From Polyangium jinanense (lineage in GTDB: Bacteria > Myxococcota > Polyangia > Polyangiales > Polyangiaceae): a DNA stretch of 64,000 bases. A program made the position numbers and the translations under genes. Below, in pieces: positions 16,972 to 25,036 of the stretch. The DNA lies in NCBI RefSeq assembly GCF_028435365.1, contig NZ_JAGTJJ010000056.1:1-64000 (forward strand). Direction: 5' to 3'. The notes below the pieces were generated by a model. It was not told the origin of the DNA. It was given only the letters and a program-made list of their open reading frames with translations, and ran no database searches. Numbering within the stretch: the first letter of the stretch is position 1; every line of letters begins with the position of its first letter.

Positions 16972-17925
16972 ATGAACCACCGACAACCATTTGACGCCGA
17001 GAAGGTGAGCGAAGACCTCGCGCACGAGAACGCATCGCTGCGGCAGCGCGTTGCCGAGCTGGAAATCGCTGCACGGCGCTATCAGGCCCTGTTCGACGGG
17101 GGCGTCCTCAGCGTTCAGGTCTACGATCCCGAGAGCCGCACCAAGGAGGCGAACACTGGCTGGGAGCAACTCTGGCAGATACCTTTCGATCGGCTTGCCG
17201 ATTACAGGCTGCTGAAAGACTCCCAGGTCGTCGCCCAGGGGTTCATGCACCTCATCGAGCAGACGTTTCTGGAGGGTAAGACCGCACGGTTGCCCACCAT
17301 CCGGTACGATCCGCTCCAGAACGAAGCGGTTTGTCACGGGCGTGTCCGCTGGGTCGCCTCGGCGCTCCACCCGGTCAAGGATGCAAACGGTGAGGTGTGC
17401 GAGGTGGTGCAGGTCCATTTCGACGTCGGCGAGCTCAAGGACTCGGAGGAGGAGCTGCGGCAGAAGAAGGAGCAGCTCGAGGCCGCCGTTGCAATGCGAA
17501 CCGCGGAGCTTTCGGAGCAGCTTCGCTTCAGCGAGGAGCAGCAGCACGCGATCGCCGCGCTGTCCACGCCCGTGCTGCGGATCTGGAAGGGCATCCTCGC
17601 GCTGCCACTGATCGGACGCATCGATGCGGCAAGAGGCGCGCGCATCCTCGAAGTCCTGCTCCGGTCGATCGTGGAGACGAGCGCGGAGACGGTCATCCTC
17701 GACGTCACAGGCGTGCCCGTTCTCGATGCGGACGCGGCACGATATCTGCGCGACGCGGTGCGCGCCGCCGAATTGCTGGGCGCGCAGTGCATGATCGTAG
17801 GCATCTCCACGGAAACGGCGCGCACGCTGGTGGACAATGACCTCGGGTTCGAGAATGTACGCACATTTGCGAGCCTGCAGGAAGGTTTGCGTCGCTCGCT
17901 GATACGCCGCGACGTGAGGAGATGA
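16972..17925 (+). CDS. PAS-STAS protein, RsbR-like
   Basis: A 317-residue cytoplasmic regulator. A short coiled coil (residues ~8-30) leads into a PAS-like domain (~30-145: RYQALFDGGVLSVQVYDPES...). A second coiled coil follows (EEELRQKKEQLEAAVAMRTAEL), then a STAS domain (~190-310) with TVILDVTGVPVLDADAARYL and LGAQCMIVGISTETARTLV. The order sensor-coil-STAS is that of RsbR-type stressosome components. ATG 16972 is the best start; GTG 16957 is possible. No RsbS/RsbT partner is adjacent, so it may be an orphan sensor or act with partners elsewhere. Confidence 0.85.
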   Translation: MNHRQPFDAEKVSEDLAHENASLRQRVAELEIAARRYQALFDGGVLSVQVYDPESRTKEANTGWEQLWQIPFDRLADYRLLKDSQVVAQGFMHLIEQTFLEGKTARLPTIRYDPLQNEAVCHGRVRWVASALHPVKDANGEVCEVVQVHFDVGELKDSEEELRQKKEQLEAAVAMRTAELSEQLRFSEEQQHAIAALSTPVLRIWKGILALPLIGRIDAARGARILEVLLRSIVETSAETVILDVTGVPVLDADAARYLRDAVRAAELLGAQCMIVGISTETARTLVDNDLGFENVRTFASLQEGLRRSLIRRDVRR

Positions 17926-18011
17926 CGTCCACGGGAGCGGCCAATCCGTCGTGAGCCGCATGCTCGTCAGCCAAGTTGAGCGCGCAGGGCCACTTCGGTT
18001 AGCGTGCCGCC

Positions 18012-18748
18012 ATGCGTGACCGCTTCGGCAAGATCGTCTCGTTTGTCGGGGGGGCGGCGCTCGTCGCCGTCTTCGGCACGCTCGGTGCGGGCGCCTGGCG
18101 CGACTACCGCATGGCCGGCGCTGGGTGTCGGTCGAGGGCGCCGCGTGGCGTTGCGCGGATCTCCTGGGCCACGTGAGCGACGGCGCGGCATTTTTGCCCG
18201 CGCGCGCGGAGGACGGCTCGACGGTGGTCGCGCGCTTCGATCGCCCCATCCAATGCGACGCCGTCGCCGCGCATCCGCTGACCGGCATCATCGAGCCCAT
18301 GACGCCCGAGCGCGCGGCCGATCTGCGCGCGGCTGGTCTCGCGCTCGCGGACGGCGCGCAGCTGCGGACGCTGGACGTCTGCACGTCCTGCGGCAAGGAC
18401 AACGCGCGGCTCGGCGTCCTCGTGTGCACCTGCTTCGTGCTCCTGGGCCTCTTCCTCTACCCGCTGCGCCGCGCCTACCAATCGCTGCGGGGCCGAGCCG
18501 ACGCGTCGCTGCAGGCGGCGATCCAGGCAGCGCCGCAGGCGGCCCAGGCCGACCGGACGGTGCGGGCGTGGGGAGGCGCGGCGCTGGCGGTGGGAGCGCT
18601 GGCGTTCGCGCTGGGGGATGGATGGATGGCGTACGGGATCGTGCCGATGCGGTGGATCGGCGTGGTGGCGCTGCTGCTGGGCGGATGGATGATGGCGTTT
18701 CCGGCGCGGTACCGGGCGCTGGCCGCGCGGGCGAAGGGACGGGTCTGA
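18012..18748 (+). pseudogene. membrane protein split by a one-base deletion
   Basis: The first frame starts at ATG 18012 (MRDRFGKIVSFVGGAALVAVFG), giving a membrane helix, and runs to RDYRMAG. The second frame picks up with WVSVEGAAWRCADLLGHVSDGAAFLP and continues through two or three more membrane helices (LGVLVCTCFVLLGLFLYPL; WGGAALAVGALAFALG; WIGVVALLLGGWMMAF). One missing base near 18118-18121 (ggcgctggg where ggccgctggg is expected) would join them. It is a real disrupted gene or a sequencing error; the second part could start at GTG 18125. The build (extracytoplasmic loop between TM1 and TM2) resembles DUF3592-like proteins, which is only a guess. Confidence 0.6.
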
Positions 18749-18754
18749 CGCCGC

Positions 18755-19792
18755 TCAGCGCCCGCAGGCCAGCATCGGGAGGATGGCGTCCTCGATCAGG
18801 TGCGTCGTCTGCTGGTGCATGCCGCGCATGTTGTAGTTCGTGCGGGTCACGACCACCGCCGCGTCGAGCGCCGGGAACATCACCACCGCATTGCCGCCGT
18901 TGCCGCCCATGAACCAGCCCGTCTGCGCGCCGCACGGCGTCTGGTACACGCGCGTCCAGAACAGGTAGCCATAGTGCTGTTCGGGCATCGCCTCGCGGTG
19001 CACCGAAAGCGCCGCGTCGACGAAGGCCGCCGGCACGACCTGCGCCCCGCCCGCCCGGCCGTGCGCGAGCACGAGCCGCGCGAGCGCCGCGAGGTCACGC
19101 GTGCGCAGCCGCAGCCCCCCGCCCGTCATGATCTCGCCGGTCGGCGATTTCGAGAATTCCCAGCGCGTGATCCCGAGCGGCGCGAACAGGTGCTCCGCCA
19201 TGAAACGGTCGATCGGCTGGTGCGCTGCGCGCTGGACGATCTGGCCGAGCAGGAACACCCCCGCGGTGCAGTAGTGCCACGGCCCGCGCCCGCTTGCGTC
19301 ACGCTGGTAGTCCGCGCGCACCGGCACGTCGACCGCCCAGCGCGCCCATTCCTGCTTCGGGTACATCTTCTCTTCGTTGCCGGGCGATGCTTCGTCGTCG
19401 TCGTTGCAGTCGAGCGCCGACGACATCGTCAACAAGTCCTCGATCGTAATCGCCGCCTTGCCCGGCTCGTCGTGCGCGAACGGCCCGAGGTCCGAAAGGT
19501 ACGCGAACGCCGGCGCGTCGAGCCCCGGCAGCGCGTGGCGTTCGATTGCGATCCCGACCGCGAGCGCGGTCAACGATTTCGTCGCCGAGCGCGTGTCGTG
19601 CAGCGTCTCCGGCGTCGCGCCGGCGAAGTATTGCTCGTATTCGACCTGACCGCCGCGCGTGACGAGCACGCTTGTCGTCTTCGGCGCGTCGCCGCGCGCG
19701 AGCGCCCCGGCGATGCCGTCGTAGCGCGCCGGGCTGGCGCCACATCCCCACAGAAACAAGGCAATGAGCACGATCCACATGCCCCTGGCCAT
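18755..19792 (-). CDS. class C beta-lactamase-like serine hydrolase lipoprotein
   Basis: A 345-residue penicillin-binding/beta-lactamase-fold serine hydrolase, exported and lipid-anchored (MARGMWIVLIALFLWGC). Catalytic S-x-x-K is SATK in DTRSATKSLTALAVG; the second element is WHYCTAG (Tyr). The C-terminal conserved Gly motif appears near QTGWFMGGNGG. The family includes esterases, D-aminopeptidases and EstB-type enzymes, so real beta-lactamase activity cannot be assumed. The ATG is 50 bases after the AraC-type gene and 3' of TetR and AraC on the same strand, so the three probably form one operon. Confidence 0.87.
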   Translation of the reverse strand: MARGMWIVLIALFLWGCGASPARYDGIAGALARGDAPKTTSVLVTRGGQVEYEQYFAGATPETLHDTRSATKSLTALAVGIAIERHALPGLDAPAFAYLSDLGPFAHDEPGKAAITIEDLLTMSSALDCNDDDEASPGNEEKMYPKQEWARWAVDVPVRADYQRDASGRGPWHYCTAGVFLLGQIVQRAAHQPIDRFMAEHLFAPLGITRWEFSKSPTGEIMTGGGLRLRTRDLAALARLVLAHGRAGGAQVVPAAFVDAALSVHREAMPEQHYGYLFWTRVYQTPCGAQTGWFMGGNGGNAVVMFPALDAAVVVTRTNYNMRGMHQQTTHLIEDAILPMLACGR

Positions 19793-19842
19793 GTCATGTT
19801 GCGCCGTCCACGTCTTGTACGCGCGCAACCTCGTGGCCCGCC

Positions 19843-20715
19843 CTAGCCACGGTACTGCCGGCGGTACGCGCCCGGGCTCGTCGCGAACGTCCGCGCGAAC
19901 GTGCGCGTCAGGTGGCTCTGGTCGACGAAGCCGCACGCCGTCGCGATCTCCGCGAGCGGCCGCCCGGTCGTACGCACCAGAAGCGCCGCACGTTCGATCC
20001 GGCAGCGCCGCACGTACTCGCCCGGCGTGCAGCCAAAAAACCGCCGAAACATGCGCGCGAGGTAGACCGGGTGCACCCCCGCCGCCGCCGCGACCTCCGC
20101 CATCGTCAGCTCGTCGCGCGACCGATCGTGCAGCACCTCGCGCGCTCGGGCGAGCCAGCGCGGCGGCCGCCGTTCCACCGCGTGCGCGCGGCTGAACGTG
20201 CCAAAAAGCTCCAGGCAAAGCGCCTCGAGCGCCAGCGCGTCGCCCCCTTGCGCTGCGAACGCCGCGATCCGGTGCGCGATCGCGAGGGCGGCCGGCTCCC
20301 ACATGCGGATCGCCGCCTCGCTCGGCGCCGCCACCTCCGCCGCCTCCGCGAACCGCGCCGCCGACACCGACACGCCCGCAAATCGGCCGCAGTGCTCCGG
20401 GAACGTGTCCTCGTGCGTCGTCCCCGGCGGGTTGTAGATCAGCGCGGGCTCCGCGTGCAGGTGCCCCGCACCACGCGCCGACGACAGATAATGACCGTCG
20501 AGGAGCAAGATGAAGTGCGCGTCCTCGTGCGTGTGGCGCGCGACCGGCCGCGCTGGATCCGCCGCCGCGATCGAGAGCGAGAAGCCCGCGACGTCGCGAC
20601 GCACCTCGCGCGTGCCGAAGAACTCTCCGTGCTGCAGCATCGGCTGGGCCACCGATCGAGGATGCGACACCGAGCGTGCAGCGAATCCAAATGGGTCTGG
20701 AAAGTCAAGCCCCAT
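19843..20715 (-). CDS. AraC-family transcription regulator
   Basis: A 290-residue regulator with an N-terminal cupin-like sensor (HTHEDAHFILLLDGHYL; LIYNPPGTTHED) and two C-terminal HTH motifs (MAEVAAAAGVHPVYLARMFRRFFG; LAEIATACGFVDQSHLTRTF). The ATG at 20715 overlaps the end of the TetR gene by 11 bases, suggesting translational coupling. The His-rich cupin may bind a ligand or metal. Expected targets are its own operon, including the serine hydrolase downstream. Confidence 0.9.
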   Translation of the reverse strand: MGLDFPDPFGFAARSVSHPRSVAQPMLQHGEFFGTREVRRDVAGFSLSIAAADPARPVARHTHEDAHFILLLDGHYLSSARGAGHLHAEPALIYNPPGTTHEDTFPEHCGRFAGVSVSAARFAEAAEVAAPSEAAIRMWEPAALAIAHRIAAFAAQGGDALALEALCLELFGTFSRAHAVERRPPRWLARAREVLHDRSRDELTMAEVAAAAGVHPVYLARMFRRFFGCTPGEYVRRCRIERAALLVRTTGRPLAEIATACGFVDQSHLTRTFARTFATSPGAYRRQYRG

Positions 20716-21379
20716 GACGCGGGCCCTCGCACGCCGGCTCTGACGGCTCGTCTCTCGGCGCGGCTTCGAGGCCCGCGACAATGAGCTGGATCCCGTAGCG
20801 GAACCGCGCATCGAGGTCGGCGTCGAGCAAGTCTGTGGAAGCCTCTCCGAGGTGCGGGTACGCGCCGCGGGCGAGCGCCGCCCGGAGGTGTTCCGGATCG
20901 ACCTTGCCGCCCTCCGTACCGGGAGGCGGCGCCAGGGCTTGCTCCTCGAGGGTGAAGCCGATCGTGTAGTAGACCATCGTCCAGGTCCCCCACGCGGCGG
21001 CGCGCGGCGAAAGCCCTGCCTCGCGCAGCGCGCCGACCCACGTGTCCGCGAAGCGGAGCGTGTTCTCCTGCGTCACGTAGGTTCCCGCGAAGACCCGCGC
21101 TCCGTCGCGGTGCGCGAGCAGCGCCCGGCGGAGCCGCTCGGCCATGTGGGCCGCCCGGTCCATCCACGTGAGCCCCTCCGGGGCGCGGGCCACGCAGTCC
21201 GCCAGCATGGCTTCCGCCATGGCGTCGAGCAGCTCCTGCTTGTTCTTCACATGCCAGTAGAGCGTGGCCGCCTGCACGTTCAGCTCCTGCCCGAGCCGGC
21301 GCATCGTCAGCGCGTCGAGACCGACCTCGTCCAGGAGGTGCAGCGCCGTCGAAACCACCTGCTCGCGTCGTAGTCGCAT
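20705..21379 (-). CDS. TetR-family repressor (TetR_C type)
   Basis: A 224-residue repressor. The HTH is at residues ~22-45 (TMRRLGQELNVQAATLYWHVKNKQELL). The C-terminal half matches the TetR_C ligand-binding type (MDRAAHMAERLRRALLAHRDGARVFAG; WTMVYYTIGFTLEEQA). It is divergent from an FAD-dependent monooxygenase, and two near-identical palindromes sit over that promoter, the classic TetR/TetX-like arrangement. The ligand is probably the monooxygenase substrate or a related aromatic drug; this is inference. Confidence 0.9.
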   Translation of the reverse strand: MRLRREQVVSTALHLLDEVGLDALTMRRLGQELNVQAATLYWHVKNKQELLDAMAEAMLADCVARAPEGLTWMDRAAHMAERLRRALLAHRDGARVFAGTYVTQENTLRFADTWVGALREAGLSPRAAAWGTWTMVYYTIGFTLEEQALAPPPGTEGGKVDPEHLRAALARGAYPHLGEASTDLLDADLDARFRYGIQLIVAGLEAAPRDEPSEPACEGPRHGA

Positions 21380-21455
21380 CGCAGCTCCTCGTTCTTTCCT
21401 TCCTTCGTGCCGTTCTGCCCCGCCCGAGCCGGGAAGGCGAGCCCGCGCCGCCTCC

Positions 21456-21497
21456 TTGACTCTAACACTGTTCGAGTTACTCTAACGTTGTTAGAGT
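21456..21497 (+). promoter_or_regulatory. promoter with twin 19-bp TetR-type operators
   Basis: Operator 1 (21459-21477) is actctaacactgttcgagt and operator 2 (21479-21497) is actctaacgttgttagagt. Both have the form actctaac-N3-gttNgagt, with centres 20 bases apart, two helical turns. A -35 (ttgact, 21456-21461) and a -10 (tactct, 21478-21483) with a 16-base spacer are embedded in them, so binding would block RNA polymerase on the monooxygenase gene. Confidence 0.8.
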
Positions 21498-21516
21498 TAG
21501 AGACCTGGAGGGTTCC

Positions 21517-23013
21517 ATGGTGACGGACACGGACGTGGTGATCGTGGGGGCAGGCCCGGTCGGGCTGATGCTGGCGTGCGAGCTCGCGCTCGCGAGGGTC
21601 CGGGTACGCGTGCTGGAGCAGCGGACGGCGCGGATGGAGCAGTCGCGCGCGCTCACGCTGCACCCGCGCAGCCTCGAGATTCTCGACCAGCGCGGGATCG
21701 TGGGCCGCTTCCTGGAACGCGGAATCCCGATCCCCACGGGGCATTTCGCGATGCTCGACACCCGGCTCGACTTCTCGCGCCTCGACACGGGGCACCCCTA
21801 CACGCTGTTTTTGCCCCAGGCCCGCAGCGAGGAGCTCCTGGAGGCGCGGGCGCGGGAGCTGGGCGCCGAGATCCTGCGCGGCCACGCGGTCGTCGAGGTC
21901 ACGGAGCGGGAAGGAAGCGTCGCGCTGCGGGTCGAGGGCCCCGAGGGCCTGCGCGACGAACGCGCGAGTTACGCCGTGGGCTGCGACGGGGCGGCGAGCG
22001 TGGTGCGCCGCTCGGTCGGCATCGCCTTTCCGGGGAGCGAGACGACGCTGACGGCTTTCCTTGGCGACGTCGAGGTGGCGGAACACCCTGCCAGGCCGGG
22101 CTCCCGCGTGGGCCCGCATGGCGGCGTGATGGTGGTCCCTCTCGGCGACGGAGGTTACCGCTTCGTCGTATTCGATCCGCAGAGGATGCACGCGGACAGG
22201 TCCGAGCCGGTCACGCTGGACGAGCTGCGGAGCTCCGTGCAGCGGATCCTCGGCACGGACTTCGGAATGCGCGACCCTCGCTGGCTGTCGCGGTTCGGCA
22301 ACGCGACGCGGCTTTCGGAGCGATATCGCAGAGGGCGCGTCTTTCTCGCGGGCGACGCCGCGCACATCCATTTCCCCGCCGGCGGCCAGGGGCTCAACGT
22401 CGGTCTGCAGGACGCGATGAACCTCGGCTGGAAGCTCGCAGCCGCCGTGAAAGGCTGGGCGCCGCCCCACCTGCTCGACAGCTACCACGAAGAGCGACAC
22501 CCCGTCGGCCGCGCGCTTTCGCGCAACACGGAGGCCCAGACCAGGCTCATGGACGTCTCGGATCCCGGCCTGGCCCTCCGCGAGATCATGAACGACCTGC
22601 TCGGCATCGAAGCCGTGAACCGGCGCCTCGCCGGGCAGATCAGCGCGCTCGACATCGCTTATCCTCCTGCCGCGGGCGCCGCGGCGCACGCATGGGTCGG
22701 CAAGAGGGCACCCGACCGCGCGCTCGAGTCGGGGCGCGGCGCGACGCGCCTCTACGAGCTCTTGCACGCGGGTCGGTACGTGCTGCTCGATTTCGCCGAC
22801 GACGCAGAGCTCCAGACCACGAGCGAGGCGTGGAGGGATCGCGTCGACGTCATCCAGGCGAAGGTCGCGGCCCCGCAGACCGATCTATCTGCTATCGATG
22901 CGCTCCTGGTGAGGCCGGACGGGCACGTCGCCTGGGCGAGCGACGGCGAAAGGCGCGCGACACGCCTCGACGATCTCCGGGCTGCGCTCATGCACTGGTG
23001 CGGGCCCGCGTGA
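21517..23013 (+). CDS. FAD-dependent aromatic-ring monooxygenase (PHBH class)
   Basis: A 498-residue class A flavoprotein monooxygenase using NAD(P)H and O2 to hydroxylate an aromatic or polyketide-like substrate. Motifs: Rossmann GxGxxG at VIVGAGPVGLMLACELA (residues ~6-22), the DG motif (VGCDGAASVVRRSVG) and the FAD-binding GDAAHIHFPAGGQGLNVGLQDAMNL (~285-310). The C-terminal thioredoxin-like tail is present. The family includes tetracycline and rifampicin-inactivating enzymes (TetX, Rox) and catabolic hydroxylases; sequence alone does not decide. Ribosome site ggaggg lies before ATG 21517. Control is by the divergent TetR-type gene through the twin operators. Confidence 0.92.
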   Translation: MVTDTDVVIVGAGPVGLMLACELALARVRVRVLEQRTARMEQSRALTLHPRSLEILDQRGIVGRFLERGIPIPTGHFAMLDTRLDFSRLDTGHPYTLFLPQARSEELLEARARELGAEILRGHAVVEVTEREGSVALRVEGPEGLRDERASYAVGCDGAASVVRRSVGIAFPGSETTLTAFLGDVEVAEHPARPGSRVGPHGGVMVVPLGDGGYRFVVFDPQRMHADRSEPVTLDELRSSVQRILGTDFGMRDPRWLSRFGNATRLSERYRRGRVFLAGDAAHIHFPAGGQGLNVGLQDAMNLGWKLAAAVKGWAPPHLLDSYHEERHPVGRALSRNTEAQTRLMDVSDPGLALREIMNDLLGIEAVNRRLAGQISALDIAYPPAAGAAAHAWVGKRAPDRALESGRGATRLYELLHAGRYVLLDFADDAELQTTSEAWRDRVDVIQAKVAAPQTDLSAIDALLVRPDGHVAWASDGERRATRLDDLRAALMHWCGPA

Positions 23014-23051
23014 GATTGGCCGGTCGACGGGAATGATGCTGGGATGGACGC

Positions 23052-24071
23052 CTAGCCATCCGCGCGCAGCGGCCGTACCTCCGCGCCCTTGATCTCCAGC
23101 ACTTCGGGTTTGCCGCCGTAAAACTTCGACATCCCTACGTCGATACGAAAGACTTGCTCGTCGCACGCGGAGGTGATGCCGCCGCGCTGCACCGTGTGTC
23201 CGACGACCATACGCTTGGCTGGGATCATCGCCAGGGTCTCCTTCAGCACGCGACAGTCGTCCGGACCGGTCGTAGCCGAGTATCGCCGCAGCCAAACAGG
23301 GCCATCCTCCGCGGTGATGATCGCGGGCAAATCCTTCGCGGAGCCGTCCATCCACGCGCTCGCCTCGCGGTTCATGCGATCGATGCCGTAACGAACGTGC
23401 TTGGGTGAGATGCCCCCATGAACGAAGACCGTGTCGCCGACGACGGCGACGAGGTTGCGCTTCGCGAGCTTCTTCGCATACGGGCCTCCTGGAAGGAACG
23501 CGGCGGCGCGCGCCTTGCCCGGCGCAGGCACCCGCTCGAGGCGCGGATCCGTGGTCGTGACGCCCGAGATCCCCACGAAATCCTTGAATGCGTCGTCGGT
23601 CACGTAGCGGAGGTCGACCTGCACGTTCATCACCTCGTGATTGCCGTTGAGCGCGATCACGGCGCCGCCCGTGAGTTTGGCCTCGTCGGCGAGGCGCTCG
23701 AAGAGATCGACGATGTCCCGATCCTCGTCGCCACGATCGATCTCGTCCCCGGTCTGCACGACCATGAGATCCTTGCCAATCCAGCGATCCTTCTCATCGA
23801 TCGCCCCAGCCATCCGGAGCGCCACGCGTGTCGCCGCGAGGTCGCCGTGGAGGTCACCAATGGCGACGATCCTTGCCGGTGCGGGAATGCGCTGGACCGG
23901 CTCGGGTTGCGGCGTTGTGGCGGTCGCCGTGGGGGCGCTCGCGCCGGGGCCAGCCTTCGGTCCCATGGTGCTCGGGGGGACCGCGGGATTCGGCTCCGGG
24001 ATGCTTTTGTCGCAGCCGATGAGGGCGGAGGCGAGGATAACCAGGGAAAGGGAGCGGATCTGCGCGTGCAT
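23052..24071 (-). CDS. calcineurin-like metallophosphatase lipoprotein
   Basis: A 339-residue exported phosphatase. The signal peptide MHAQIRSLSLVILASALIGC has an IGC lipobox, followed by a Pro/Ala-rich spacer. Metal-site motifs are complete: GDLHGD, GDEIDRGD, GNHE, then VHGG and GHT near the C-terminus. The order is that of Shewanella-like protein phosphatases (Shelphs). ATG 24071 is chosen; an in-frame GTG at 24089 is less likely. It should act in the periplasm or at the surface on phospho-esters or phosphoproteins. It is convergent with the monooxygenase gene, with 38 bases between stops. Confidence 0.9.
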   Translation of the reverse strand: MHAQIRSLSLVILASALIGCDKSIPEPNPAVPPSTMGPKAGPGASAPTATATTPQPEPVQRIPAPARIVAIGDLHGDLAATRVALRMAGAIDEKDRWIGKDLMVVQTGDEIDRGDEDRDIVDLFERLADEAKLTGGAVIALNGNHEVMNVQVDLRYVTDDAFKDFVGISGVTTTDPRLERVPAPGKARAAAFLPGGPYAKKLAKRNLVAVVGDTVFVHGGISPKHVRYGIDRMNREASAWMDGSAKDLPAIITAEDGPVWLRRYSATTGPDDCRVLKETLAMIPAKRMVVGHTVQRGGITSACDEQVFRIDVGMSKFYGGKPEVLEIKGAEVRPLRADG

Positions 24072-24211
24072 CGTCCTCGGGTCTACCACACGGCCCGCAG
24101 CTTGAAGAGCGCCATCGTCATCTCGCCCAAACGGGCTGACAAGCCGAGCGGTCCTTCCCTCGACAAACTCCTCCTTCCCTCCCCGGACAAACGTGGTCTA
24201 CTTTGCGGCGC

Positions 24212-25036
24212 ATGTCCCGTAAAGCTGTTCTTCTCGACCGGGTGGATGCGCAGCTCGTCGACGACGTCGAGCGCGCGGTACGCGCTGCAAAGGCGCTGCC
24301 TTCCACACGCCTTTCGCAGACCAAGCTCACTCCGCACGCCAGCGCGGAGCTCGTGCGACAGCTCGTCGCCCGCGGTCTCGAGCGCAGTCCGAAGACGATA
24401 CGCGTTCCCCTCGCGGCGCAGATCGAGAGCCTCCTCCAGGGTGGCGCGCGCGTTCCGCTCAAGGACGTCGGAAAACGCGTCAAGGGAGGCACGAAGGCCG
24501 AGCTCGACGCCGCCCTCGCCAAGTTCATCCGCGAAGGACACGCGCGCGTCGTCGTACGAACCCAGGTGGAGGTGCTGGTCGGGCCCGCCGAGCGTGCGCT
24601 CGATCCAACCGAGATCGCACACCTCTCGAAGACGGCCGCGCAGGTCAGCAAGACGCTCAAGAAGGTCCAGGCCAAGGGCCTACCACGCTCGATCTTGCAG
24701 GAAGATCTCGCGGCTCTCTTCGCGCCTCTCCAGCCCTCGCTTCGTCTCGCCGCGACGACGCCCGACCAAGCACCATCCACGCTCGTCGACGAGGCCCTGC
24801 GCCGCCTCGAGGATCCGGCGCTCAAGCTCGTGCGCATCCCGGATCTCGTGCGCGCCTTGTCCAGCCGTCTCTCGCTGGACGCCATCCACCGCGCGCTCGC
24901 CGAGGGCGCGAAGGACGGGACGCTGGAGCTGCGGCCGGAGGCTGGTGCCGAGTTCCTGAAGCCCGAGGACGTCCCACTCTGCCCGCCTGGTCCCCGTGGC
25001 ACCGTCCTCTCCTACGCGAGGCGTGTTTCACCGTGA
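24212..25036 (+). CDS. basic tandem winged-helix-like protein, first gene of nuclease-FtsK operon
   Basis: A 274-residue Lys/Arg-rich cytoplasmic protein, not recognised as a named family. Two stretches look like winged helices: one around KGGTKAELDAALAKFIREG (residues ~90-110) and one near the C-terminus (VRIPDLVRALSSRLSLDAIH, ~205-225, followed by ALAEGAKDGTLELRPEA). Both show the helix-helix-strand pattern L-x3-G-x1-2-x-L. Its stop overlaps the ATG of the ATPase gene by one base (TGATG), so the two are cotranslated. The likely role is DNA binding or an adaptor for the ATPase and translocase; this is inference from context. Confidence 0.8.
   Translation: MSRKAVLLDRVDAQLVDDVERAVRAAKALPSTRLSQTKLTPHASAELVRQLVARGLERSPKTIRVPLAAQIESLLQGGARVPLKDVGKRVKGGTKAELDAALAKFIREGHARVVVRTQVEVLVGPAERALDPTEIAHLSKTAAQVSKTLKKVQAKGLPRSILQEDLAALFAPLQPSLRLAATTPDQAPSTLVDEALRRLEDPALKLVRIPDLVRALSSRLSLDAIHRALAEGAKDGTLELRPEAGAEFLKPEDVPLCPPGPRGTVLSYARRVSP

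Noticed and set aside
18755..19792. True beta-lactamase resistance gene
   Set aside because: The SxxK/Tyr serine-hydrolase family is broad; no beta-lactam context, so not called as resistance.
21517..23013. TetX or Rox antibiotic-inactivating enzyme by name
   Set aside because: Class A monooxygenase motifs do not identify the substrate; no biosynthetic or resistance cluster around it.
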